7,924 bases of DNA, from the NCBI GenBank assembly GCA_945949035.1, contig CAMFDH010000054.1, forward strand, positions 1 to 7,924. Reading direction: 5' to 3'. Below, piece by piece: positions 1 through 5,811 of this stretch. The position numbers and the translations under genes were made by a program. The DNA comes from an uncultured Actinomyces sp. Its GTDB lineage: Bacteria; Actinomycetota; Actinomycetes; Actinomycetales; Actinomycetaceae. Under the pieces are notes generated by a model. The model was not told where the DNA came from. It ran no database searches and was given only the letters and a program-made list of their open reading frames with translations. Position 1 is the first letter of the stretch, and every line of letters begins with the position of its first letter.

Positions 1-81
1 GGGCGGAATTTCAAACCTGTAGTTGACGACGGTTCCGTCGATGTCGAGCAGGATGACCCTTGAGTTGGGGCTGTCAGTCAT
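1..81 (-). CDS. HAD-family hydrolase, N-terminal fragment (cut by window edge)
   Basis: Reading leftward from an ATG at 81-79, the frame stays open for all 27 codons to the window edge. The peptide has a short polar lead followed by a hydrophobic strand and D-I-D-G-T-V (residues 13-18). This is HAD motif I (DxDGT), whose first Asp is the phosphorylated nucleophile and whose second Asp is the general acid/base. A GGAGGT ribosome site (complement of 85-90) lies three bases before the ATG, a little close but convincing. In HAD phosphatases this motif starts the Rossmann-like core, so the gene is probably a cytosolic phosphatase of the Cof, NagD or phosphoglycolate type. Substrate and cap class cannot be told because motifs II-IV are outside the window. 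Confident for the superfamily only. Confidence 0.82.
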   Translation of the reverse strand, partial: MTDSPNSRVILLDIDGTVVNYRFEIPP

Positions 82-171
82 GGGACCTCCGAGTATGGGC
101 TGGCTTGGTGGTGGCAGTTGGTTCTGGGTTTATTCCACTTTAGTTACCGACCACCTGGTGGGGCGCTAATT

Positions 172-183
172 AGGCTGCAGCCT
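172..183. repeat. 12-bp perfect palindrome upstream of the HAD gene
   Basis: AGGCTGCAGCCT is a perfect 12-bp palindrome with no spacer. It lies about 90 bases upstream of the minus-strand HAD start and about 50 bases before the tRNA promoter. A second, 11-bp inverted repeat (CCACC-T-GGTGG) lies at 151-161. Both sit in the untranslated region between the two divergently oriented genes and could be protein-binding sites, but I recognise no regulator family from them. The rest of 82-223 holds no coding frame that I can support. Confidence 0.3.
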
Positions 184-223
184 TAGTGAAAATGTGATCT
201 GGCTAGCCTCTTTGTCTCTGGAG

Positions 224-253
224 TTGTACTTAAAGGGGCCCGCTCCATATACT
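224..253 (+). promoter_or_regulatory. Promoter of tRNA-Arg
   Basis: A -35 box TTGTAC (224-229) and a -10 box TATACT (248-253) are separated by 18 bases. Both are close to the housekeeping sigma-70/SigA consensus. Transcription would start near 260, leaving a leader of about a dozen bases before the mature tRNA 5' end at 273, as expected for a tRNA gene transcribed alone. Confidence 0.7.
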
Positions 254-272
254 TTCGGAGGTAACAAACCAA

Positions 273-345
273 GCGCCTGTGGCTCAATGGATAGAGCATC
301 TGACTACGGATCAGAAGGTTGGGGGTTCGAGTCCCTCCAGGCGCG
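273..345 (+). tRNA. tRNA-Arg, anticodon ACG
   Basis: The sequence folds into a complete cloverleaf of 73 nt. The acceptor stem pairs 273-279 with 338-344, and the D-stem pairs 282-285 with 294-297. The anticodon stem is 299-303/311-315, the variable loop 316-320, and the T-stem 321-325/333-337 carries one G-T pair and loop TTCGAGT. The discriminator base is G345. The anticodon loop CTACGGA puts ACG at 306-308; A34 is normally deaminated to inosine by TadA, so this tRNA reads CGU, CGC and CGA. No CCA is encoded, so the end must be added by nucleotidyltransferase, as is common in Actinomycetota. The gene stands alone between its own promoter and terminator. Confidence 0.97.
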
Positions 346-351
346 CAGAAT

Positions 352-392
352 CCCCGCCGGTGTGATCCACCGAGCGGGGTTCTCTCATTCTT
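352..392 (+). terminator. Terminator after tRNA-Arg
   Basis: A GC-rich hairpin runs from 352 to 379. CCCCGC (352-357) pairs with GCGGGG (374-379), and an inner stem CGGTG (358-362) pairs with CACCG (368-372) around a small loop, leaving A373 unpaired. It is followed by a pyrimidine-rich tail (380-392). The hairpin starts a few bases after the tRNA and ends just before the stop codon of the convergent TetR gene, so it may serve both transcripts. Confidence 0.7.
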
Positions 393-397
393 GGGTC

Positions 398-952
398 TTA
401 CTTGGCAAATCTCTCAAGCGTTGCGCGCACTGTTCCTCGCAGCGCCTTTTCTATTTTTGGGACCAGTTCCGCCGGGTCATCGCGAGCGCCCTCAGACATC
501 CAACGAAGGAAGTGTCCGAGGACGATGGCGGCATAGTGGTCCACCACAAACCTGAGATCCTCCGGTGAGAGGCGCAGGTCGCCGATCAGTTCATCCACAA
601 TCGCCCTCATCATGATGCGGAACTGGCGCAGGAAGAACGCATCGCGTTCCCTGTGGCCGAGGGAGTCGAGGATGGCGCGGGTCTGGTCAAAGTTGTCCCG
701 CAGGTAGCTCAAAAGGGTGAGGTAGCCACTGGCCCACTCGTCGTAAGAGGCGTGTTCCAGAATGTGGTTGGCAACCTCCTGCTCGAACACGTACGTCGCC
801 AGGTCGTAGGTGTCGGAGAAGTGGTAGTAGAAGGTCTGACGGGTGATTCCGGCCCGGGCCGCCAGCCCGGAAACCGTCACCCTGTCGAGGGGAGTGGTGC
901 GGAGCTGCTCCTTGAGAGCCAGCGCCAAGAGCTCGGTGGTTGAGTTCCCCAT
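398..952 (-). CDS. TetR/AcrR-family transcriptional regulator (DhaS-like type)
   Basis: This 184-residue protein has the usual length for short TetR regulators. The N-terminal DNA-binding domain includes the helix-turn-helix at about residues 25-46 (VTVSGLAARAGITRQTFYYHF), followed by the typical acidic turn S-D-T-Y-D-L. The all-helical remainder (52-184) should dimerise and bind a ligand. Its pattern, with a central RDNFDQTRAIL and a late HYAAIVLGHFLRWMSEG, recalls the C-terminal domain of DhaS-like regulators; that subfamily call is from memory. The ATG at 952-950 follows AAAGGGA. The gene diverges from the DUF5692-like membrane gene, and the 190 bases between their starts carry inverted repeats, so it likely represses that gene and possibly itself. 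The ligand is unknown. Confidence 0.9.
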   Translation of the reverse strand: MGNSTTELLALALKEQLRTTPLDRVTVSGLAARAGITRQTFYYHFSDTYDLATYVFEQEVANHILEHASYDEWASGYLTLLSYLRDNFDQTRAILDSLGHRERDAFFLRQFRIMMRAIVDELIGDLRLSPEDLRFVVDHYAAIVLGHFLRWMSEGARDDPAELVPKIEKALRGTVRATLERFAK

Positions 953-1013
953 TGGTCCCTTTCTGGGTCTCTAGTCCCGAAACCGTGTCTACGACCTCGC
1001 TGGTTCGCAGCAG

Positions 1014-1042
1014 AATCCGCCGGATTGCGACAGTTCCGCAAT
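1014..1042. promoter_or_regulatory. Two overlapping inverted repeats, probable TetR operator
   Basis: AATCCG-C-CGGATT (1014-1026) is a 13-bp inverted repeat with perfect 6-bp arms. It overlaps a second repeat, ATTGCG-N7-CGCAAT (1024-1042), also with perfect 6-bp arms. The second covers the putative -35 box and half of the spacer of the rightward promoter. Symmetric sites of 13-20 bp between a TetR gene and its divergent neighbour are the usual operators of this family. Binding by the TetR product is inference. Confidence 0.5.
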
Positions 1043-1054
1043 TGTGTCTATATG
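1025..1054 (+). promoter_or_regulatory. Putative promoter of the DUF5692-like gene
   Basis: A -35-like TTGCGA (1025-1030) is followed after 18 bases by TATATG (1049-1054), or after 17 bases by CTATAT. Transcription would start near 1060 and give a leader of about 80 nt before the GTG start at 1143. The -35 box lies inside the inverted repeats. The match to consensus is moderate. Confidence 0.4.
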
Positions 1055-1099
1055 GACCGAAGCTGCTGCTCTCCTAGCCTTTTGAGTGTACGAGACAAC

Positions 1100-1124
1100 G
1101 GCGCCTCCACCTAGGTTTGGCGCC
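1100..1124 (+). promoter_or_regulatory. Leader hairpin before the DUF5692-like gene
   Basis: GGCGCC occurs at 1100-1105 and again at 1119-1124. As each copy is self-complementary, the two can pair around 13 bases that themselves contain the 8-bp palindrome ACCTAGGT (1109-1116). The structure ends seven bases before the AAGGGG ribosome site (1132-1137). It could affect translation or be a protein site; no riboswitch class is recognised. Confidence 0.3.
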
Positions 1125-1142
1125 CCGGCAGAAGGGGTTGTC

Positions 1143-2126
1143 GTGTTCATATTCGAGTCGATTCCCTGGTACTCATGGTTGATGTGGTTCGTCGTCCTCG
1201 GCGCGCTGATCGGCCTCAACGAGGTCACCAGACGTTGGAAGTGGGGCGGCATCGCCTTCTTCATCATTCTTCCCATCATCCTGACGATCTTTGTCTGGCC
1301 GACGACGGCCGGCGGTGACTCTTCGACGGGCACCTGGTTCCACTGGGTCAAGGTCTACTCGGCTCTGGCCGGATGTCTTGGCTTCATGGCCATTCGCTAC
1401 TTCCCGAAGGTCGCGAAGATCAAGTGGGTTCTGATCTTCCCGGCAGCCATTTTGGCCATCAACATCCTTGAGGCGTGCATCCGTGACTTCGAGGTCGGGG
1501 CCATGGGGGCCGACGGCATCATCGACGGTGTCTACATGCTTTCGGGCCCGTGGAACTGGATGAACGGCATCGCCGGCCTCATCAACCTGATCACGATCTG
1601 TGGTTGGTTCGGAATCTTCATCTCCCGCGACAAGTCCAAGGACATGATCTGGCCCGACATGCTGTGGTTCTGGATCATCGCCTACGACCTGTGGAACTTC
1701 GCCTACGTTTACAACGCGGTTGGTGACCACTCCTTCTACGCTGGCGCCGCCCTGCTGATTGCCTGCACCATTCCCGCATTCTTCATCAAGCGGGGCGCCT
1801 GGCTGCAGCACCGCGCCCACACGCTGGCCCTGTGGATGATGTTCACGATGGCATTTCCGGCCTTCGTGTCTGACTCGATGTTCGCGGTTGAGACCTCACG
1901 GAACCCAGCCGCTCTGTTCGTCATCTCGGCCCTGGCGCTTGTGGCCAACGTTGCGGTACTGATCTTCCAGCTCTTCACCATCATCAAGTTCCGCCTCAAC
2001 CCGCTGAAGGATGAGCTGTACACTCGCTTGCCGCAGTTCAAGGCAGTTGTGGCCGCGAATGAGTCAATCGATGCGAAGGACAGCGATGTGAGCGCTGAAC
2101 TAAGGGACCTGAAGAAGGTCGTCTAG
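1143..2126 (+). CDS. Polytopic membrane protein, resembles DUF5692 family (function unknown)
   Basis: From GTG 1143 the protein is 327 residues, very hydrophobic and rich in Trp and Phe, with about eight or nine membrane segments (roughly 9-26, 34-53, 66-85, 94-112, 138-160, 170-192, 198-215, 226-248, 256-281) and a hydrophilic charged tail (282-327). Polar and charged residues lie in or beside the segments: W-F-H-W-V-K (65-70), N-I-L-E (107-110), W-N-W-M-N-G (137-142) and D-L-W-N (182-185). These suggest a binding or transport pathway rather than a simple anchor. From memory the sequence matches DUF5692, a family without assigned function; I see no match to a named transporter. A longer frame from GTG 1086 lacks a ribosome site and would add a proline-rich leader, whereas AAGGGG (1132-1137) sits five bases before GTG 1143. 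The gene diverges from a TetR gene and ends at a strong terminator, so it is monocistronic. Confidence 0.82.
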   Translation: MFIFESIPWYSWLMWFVVLGALIGLNEVTRRWKWGGIAFFIILPIILTIFVWPTTAGGDSSTGTWFHWVKVYSALAGCLGFMAIRYFPKVAKIKWVLIFPAAILAINILEACIRDFEVGAMGADGIIDGVYMLSGPWNWMNGIAGLINLITICGWFGIFISRDKSKDMIWPDMLWFWIIAYDLWNFAYVYNAVGDHSFYAGAALLIACTIPAFFIKRGAWLQHRAHTLALWMMFTMAFPAFVSDSMFAVETSRNPAALFVISALALVANVAVLIFQLFTIIKFRLNPLKDELYTRLPQFKAVVAANESIDAKDSDVSAELRDLKKVV

Positions 2127-2136
2127 CGGCGTTCAT

Positions 2137-2203
2137 CGGCCTGCTAGGCCGCAACAAGGAAGCCCGTAGCCACTCTGTGCGTCAGCTACGGGCTTCCTTG
2201 TTG
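2137..2203 (+). terminator. Tandem hairpins, strong terminator
   Basis: Starting 10 bases after the stop codon, a small hairpin (CGGCCT 2137-2142 with AGGCCG 2146-2151) is followed directly by a 19-bp perfect stem, 2152-2170 with 2185-2203, around a 14-nt loop. The 3' arm is pyrimidine-rich (CTTCCTTGTT), but no long U-run follows, which is common for actinobacterial terminators. It insulates the membrane-protein gene from the importer operon. Confidence 0.8.
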
Positions 2204-2235
2204 TCAAAGCGCAACATTATTTCGCCGTTTTTCAT

Positions 2236-2264
2236 TTGTGCTCTAAGCAGACTTTTGGTTTAGT
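2236..2264 (+). promoter_or_regulatory. Putative promoter of the sugar importer operon
   Basis: TTGTGC (2236-2241) and TTTAGT (2259-2264) are 17 bases apart, in an AT-richer stretch after the terminator. Transcription would start near 2271 and give a leader of about 58 nt. Match to the consensus is partial. I find no clear LacI-type palindrome here, so control by a classical sugar repressor is not evident. Confidence 0.4.
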
Positions 2265-2328
2265 GTGAGCATGCCCATGTTTGAAGCGAAGTTCGGGCTG
2301 GCCATACAACGGAGTATTTGGAGAAACG

Positions 2329-3726
2329 ATGAATTTAACGAAGAAGAGGTTCGCAGGTGTAGCGGCAGTCGCTGCTGCCGCTGCACTGACCCTGTCAGCC
2401 TGTAGTGGTGGCGGAGATCTCGGTGGGGGCACTACCGACGGTGGTGGCACTGAGAGCGGAGGCGGAGAGGCCGCTGCTGAAGGCTGTGAAGAGTATGAGC
2501 AGTACGGCAAGTTTGAAGGCGCAACGGTTGGCGTCTTCTCATCAATTCGTGACGTTGAAGCTGATGCCCTGCAGGCAACGTTCGACAAGTTCACCGAGTG
2601 CACGGGCATTACCGTCCAGCACAACGGTGTCGGAGAGTTTGAGCAGCAGCTGGTGGTTCAGGTAGAGGGCAACAACGCCCCCGACATTGCCATCATTCCG
2701 CAGCCCGGCCTCCTCGCACGCATGGTAGCCACCGGCAATGTCCAGCCTGCTGATGAGGCGACCACGGCCAAGGTCGATGAGGGTTGGTCACCTGAGTGGA
2801 AGTCCTACGGCACCGTTGACGGCACCTTCTATGCCGCACCGATGCTCTCCTCGGTGAAGTCCTTCGTCTGGTACTCACCGACTGCTTTCGAAGAGGGCGG
2901 CTACGAGATTCCGACAACCCTTGACGAAATGATGGCCCTGACTGAAAAGATCGCTGCTGACACTGCTGGCGACGGTGCAACCCGACCCTGGTGTGCTGGT
3001 ATTGAGTCCGGCGGCGCCACCGGTTGGCCGGCCACCGACTGGATCGAGGACTTCGTCCTTCGTATCGCAGGTCCTGATGTCTACGACAAGTGGGTAACCA
3101 ACGAGGTTCCATTCAACGCTCCGGAGATTCTGGAGTCCGCTAACGGTGTTGGCGACTACCTGCTGAACAACGATTTCGTCAACGGCGGCATCGGTGACTC
3201 ACGTTCGATCGCGACCACCTCCTTCAATGATGGCGGTCTGCCGATCCTCGACAACCAGTGCTACATGTACCGCATGGCTTCGTTCTACGAGGCACAGTGG
3301 CCCGAGGGCACCACGGTTGCGCCTGACGGCGATGTCTTCGCCTTCTACCTGCCTGCAGAGACCGTTGAGGAGCACCCGCTTCTGGTCGCAGGTGAGTTCG
3401 TTGCACGTTTCGCTGACACCCCCGAGGCCGCAGCGGTTCAGGACTTCATGGCTTCCGGTACCTTCGCTAACATCCGCGTTGGCCTGGGCGGCGTGACTTC
3501 CGCAAACAAGCTGGTTGATCCGGCACTGGCATCCTCCGATATTCTCCGTCTTGCAATCGAACTTCTGCAGGACCCGAACTCGGTGGCTCGTTTCGATGGT
3601 TCCGACCTCATGCCTTCTGAGGTTGGTGCGGGCTCCTTCTGGACCGGCACCACCCAGTGGATCAACGGTGAGATCGACACTGAGACGATGCTGACCAACA
3701 TCCAGGATTCCTGGCCTAAGAGCTAA
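2329..3726 (+). CDS. ABC transporter substrate-binding lipoprotein, carbohydrate (AglE-like)
   Basis: This 465-residue precursor starts at ATG 2329, five bases after GGAG (2320-2323). Residues 1-24 form a lipoprotein signal peptide: K-K-R, a long Ala/Val core, and lipobox L-S-A-C with Cys25 as the lipidated residue. A Gly/Ser/Thr/Glu-rich linker (26-52) tethers the domain to the outer face of the membrane. The mature part is a solute-binding protein family 1 (extracellular sugar-binding) fold, with an early V-G-V-F-S strand (66-71), P-D-I-A-I-I-P-Q-P near 120 and the hinge-region strand F-Y-A-A-P-M. Length and wording resemble alpha-glucoside binding proteins (AglE); substrate is therefore likely an alpha-glucoside such as maltose, trehalose or sucrose, but this is inference. 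First gene of the importer operon. An upstream in-frame TTG at 2281 lacks a ribosome site and would mask the signal peptide. Confidence 0.9.
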   Translation: MNLTKKRFAGVAAVAAAAALTLSACSGGGDLGGGTTDGGGTESGGGEAAAEGCEEYEQYGKFEGATVGVFSSIRDVEADALQATFDKFTECTGITVQHNGVGEFEQQLVVQVEGNNAPDIAIIPQPGLLARMVATGNVQPADEATTAKVDEGWSPEWKSYGTVDGTFYAAPMLSSVKSFVWYSPTAFEEGGYEIPTTLDEMMALTEKIAADTAGDGATRPWCAGIESGGATGWPATDWIEDFVLRIAGPDVYDKWVTNEVPFNAPEILESANGVGDYLLNNDFVNGGIGDSRSIATTSFNDGGLPILDNQCYMYRMASFYEAQWPEGTTVAPDGDVFAFYLPAETVEEHPLLVAGEFVARFADTPEAAAVQDFMASGTFANIRVGLGGVTSANKLVDPALASSDILRLAIELLQDPNSVARFDGSDLMPSEVGAGSFWTGTTQWINGEIDTETMLTNIQDSWPKS

Positions 3727-3748
3727 CCATTCCGGGTAGTTACTAAAA

Positions 3749-3782
3749 GTTGGCGCAAGGCTCTTTCGGGCCTTGCGCCAAC
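3749..3782 (+). promoter_or_regulatory. Intercistronic hairpin between binding protein and permease genes
   Basis: Bases 3749-3763 and 3768-3782 form a 15-bp stem (one T-G pair) closed by a TTTC tetraloop, 22 bases after the stop codon of the binding-protein gene. There is no U-rich tail, and the next ribosome site lies six bases after the stem. It is best read as an mRNA-stabilising or partial-termination hairpin that raises the binding protein relative to the permeases, as is known for malE-malF. It also rules out a permease start within it. Confidence 0.7.
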
Positions 3783-3797
3783 AGGCTAGGAGTTCAC

Positions 3798-4781
3798 TTG
3801 AGTTGGTTACTACACACCAAATTCGGCCAGATGGTTCTGGCCGTACTCGCGATCGTTCTCATCGTTGCCCTACTGCTGGGGATGGCGGCGCTCGCGGATC
3901 GTCTGCGAGGACGGGGGCGGAATGTTGCCTCGGTTCTCGTCTTTATGCTGCCTGCATTCGCACTTCTCGGAGTGGGCCTGATCTGGCCGGCGATTCAGAC
4001 CACCTATAACTCTTTCTTCGACCGCACTTCAACATCGTTTGTTGGGTTCTCTAATTACGGTTGGCTCTTTACCAACTCGGACTCTCAGAGGGCGTTCTTC
4101 AACACCGCGGTGTGGGTCCTTCTGGTCCCGGTGGTGTCAGTCTTCGTGGGCATGCTCTACGCCCTGCTGATTGACAACAAGAAGTTTGAGAAGGTCATGA
4201 AGTCGCTGCTGTTCATGCCGATGGCTATTTCATTCGTCGGCGCGGGCATCATCTGGCGGTTCATGTACGACTACCGCGGGGCAGCACAGTCCCAGCGTGG
4301 TCTGCTCAACGCCATCATCGTGGCATTTGGGGGAGAACCGGTGAGGTTCCTGCAGGACAGCCCCCTGAACACCCTGTTCCTGATCGTCGTTCTGATCTGG
4401 GTCCAGGCCGGTTTCGCCATGGTGCTGATCTCAGCTTCGATCAAGGCCATTCCGATGGAACTGGTTGAGGCCGCCAAGCTCGATGGCACCAACTCTTGGC
4501 AGATGTTCACCAAGATCACCGTGCCCACCATCCGGCCGACGTTGGTCGTGGTTTACACAACCATCACCATCGCAACGCTGAAGGTCTTCGATATCACCCA
4601 GACCATGACCGGCGCCAAGTTCCAGACTCAGGTTCTGGCCAACCAGATGTACGACCAGTCGTTCACCTTTGGAAACTTTGGCTACGGTTCTGCCACCGCG
4701 GTGATCATCTTCGTCCTCGTCATCCCCATCGTCGTTTTCAACATCCGACAGATGCTGAAAAACAAGGAGGTACGCGGATGA
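3798..4781 (+). CDS. ABC transporter permease, MalF/AglF-type sugar importer subunit
   Basis: A 327-residue binding-protein-dependent transport permease. The start is TTG 3798: AGGAG (3788-3792) lies five bases before it, and earlier in-frame starts fall in the hairpin. An extra N-terminal membrane segment (about 11-33) precedes the usual ones near 43-66, 101-124, 137-157, 193-214, 247-268 and 298-316, an arrangement like AglF. Between segments lies the EAA loop, E-A-A-K-L-D-G at 224-230 ending I-T-V-P at 240-243, which docks onto the ATPase subunits. The periplasmic-side stretch F-S-N-Y (84-87) is typical of MalF-like subunits. It should pair with the next gene product to form the channel. 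Its stop overlaps the next start as ATGA, implying coupled translation. Substrate by analogy is an alpha-glucoside. Confidence 0.93.
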   Translation: MSWLLHTKFGQMVLAVLAIVLIVALLLGMAALADRLRGRGRNVASVLVFMLPAFALLGVGLIWPAIQTTYNSFFDRTSTSFVGFSNYGWLFTNSDSQRAFFNTAVWVLLVPVVSVFVGMLYALLIDNKKFEKVMKSLLFMPMAISFVGAGIIWRFMYDYRGAAQSQRGLLNAIIVAFGGEPVRFLQDSPLNTLFLIVVLIWVQAGFAMVLISASIKAIPMELVEAAKLDGTNSWQMFTKITVPTIRPTLVVVYTTITIATLKVFDITQTMTGAKFQTQVLANQMYDQSFTFGNFGYGSATAVIIFVLVIPIVVFNIRQMLKNKEVRG

Positions 4782-5728
4782 GCGCCACTTCAGATACATT
4801 GCCGGCGCAGGAGACACGCGCTGCAAACCGCAAGCGGAAAAAGGCGGAAAACGAGAACATGGGTGCGGTCAGCCTGGCCAAGAAGTCCCTGAGCAGTCGC
4901 TTTGGTTCTCTGGTCGCAATTCTGATCGCAATCATGTGGACGGTCCCAACCCTGGGTCTGTTCATCACCTCATTCCGTCCCGAGGCCGAGATCAAGACAA
5001 CGGGCTGGTGGACCTTCTTCGTCGACCCGAAGGTGACCCTGTCGAACTACGAGGCGGTTCTGTTCGGCACGTCCTCACAGGGCAACCTGCTGAACTACCT
5101 GATCAACTCACTGGTCATCACCATTCCGGCGACCATTGCGCCGCTTGCGATAGCAGTGATGGCCGCCTACGCCTTCTCATTTATGAAGTGGCGAGGACGA
5201 GACCTGGTGTTCGTGGTTGTTTTCGCCATGCAGATCGTGCCGCTGCAGATGGCTCTTATTCCCCTGCTGCGTGTCTTCAGCTCGACTTTCGGGAAGTCAT
5301 TCCCCTTCATGTCGATCTGGGTTGCGCACACAGCCTTCGCGCTTCCGCTGGCAATATTCCTGCTGCACAACTTCATGCAGGAGATTCCCAAGGAGCTGAT
5401 TGAGGCCGCTGAGATGGATGGGGCCGGACACGTCGGCACCTTCCTTCGTGTGGTTCTTCCCCTGATGGTTCCTGCGATCGCTTCGTTCGCGATCTTCCAG
5501 TTCCTCTGGGTATGGAACGACCTGCTCGTTGGCTTGACGTTCTCCGGAGGTCAGGAGCTGACAGCGCCTCTGACGGCCAGACTGCAGTCACTGGCGGGAT
5601 CACGCGGTCAAGACTGGCACTTGCTGACAGCCGGTGCCTTCATTTCGATGATCATTCCCCTGGTGGTGTTCTTCTCGCTGCAGAGGTACTTCGTCCGTGG
5701 ACTGACGGCTGGTTCCGTGAAGGGTTAG
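4778..5728 (+). CDS. ABC transporter permease, MalG/AglG-type sugar importer subunit
   Basis: A 316-residue inner-membrane permease, the second half of the importer channel. ATG 4778 overlaps the preceding stop and has AAGGAGG (4764-4770) seven bases upstream, inside the previous gene. A basic, polar cytoplasmic lead (1-41, with R-K-R-K-K at 18-22) is longer than in MalG. Six membrane segments follow at about 43-65, 107-133, 143-164, 177-199, 231-252 and 283-305. The EAA loop is E-A-A-E-M-D-G at 209-215 with V-V-L-P at 225-228. The ending R-Y-F-V-R-G-L-T-A-G-S-V-K-G is the characteristic MalG-family tail. Last gene of the operon; no ATPase gene follows, so an MsmK/MalK-type ATPase must be supplied from elsewhere in the genome. 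Confidence 0.94.
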   Translation: MSATSDTLPAQETRAANRKRKKAENENMGAVSLAKKSLSSRFGSLVAILIAIMWTVPTLGLFITSFRPEAEIKTTGWWTFFVDPKVTLSNYEAVLFGTSSQGNLLNYLINSLVITIPATIAPLAIAVMAAYAFSFMKWRGRDLVFVVVFAMQIVPLQMALIPLLRVFSSTFGKSFPFMSIWVAHTAFALPLAIFLLHNFMQEIPKELIEAAEMDGAGHVGTFLRVVLPLMVPAIASFAIFQFLWVWNDLLVGLTFSGGQELTAPLTARLQSLAGSRGQDWHLLTAGAFISMIIPLVVFFSLQRYFVRGLTAGSVKG

Positions 5729-5746
5729 CCCTTCGTCACCAACAAA

Positions 5747-5788
5747 GAAGCGGCTGGTCCCCAAATGATCTTGGGGTCCAGCCGCTTC
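5747..5788. terminator. Bidirectional terminator between importer operon and second TetR gene
   Basis: An 11-bp stem (5747-5757 with 5778-5788) continues past one T-T mismatch into a 6-bp stem CCCCAA/TTGGGG with a six-base loop. It lies 18 bases after the permease stop and 23 bases before the stop codon of the convergent TetR gene. On the minus strand the stem is followed by TTTGTT, on the plus strand by the weaker AACGTTT, so it probably ends both transcripts. Confidence 0.85.
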
Positions 5789-5811
5789 AACGTTTCTGAG
5801 TTGAGTTACCT

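Noticed and set aside
273..345. tRNA-Arg as an integration (att) site for a mobile element
   Set aside because: No second copy of the tRNA 3' end and no integrase or phage gene is present in the window.
1173..1820. Long open frame on the minus strand (215 codons) opposite the membrane-protein gene
   Set aside because: It is a shadow of the strong membrane-protein gene, low in hydrophobic order and very rich in Asp, Gly, Arg and Pro, with no recognisable domain or ribosome site.
3750..3797. Upstream start for the first permease at TTG 3750
   Set aside because: It lies in the stem of the intercistronic hairpin and has no ribosome site, while TTG 3798 has AGGAG at the right distance.
4496..4777. 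In-frame extension of the second permease upstream of ATG 4778
   Set aside because: It would overlap 94 codons of the first permease with a His/Arg-rich nonsense stretch; ATG 4778 has an AAGGAGG ribosome site and the usual ATGA overlap.
4936..5403. Plus-strand open frame of 155 codons inside the second permease gene
   Set aside because: Out of frame with a gene that has clear family motifs throughout; composition is typical of a frame shadow.
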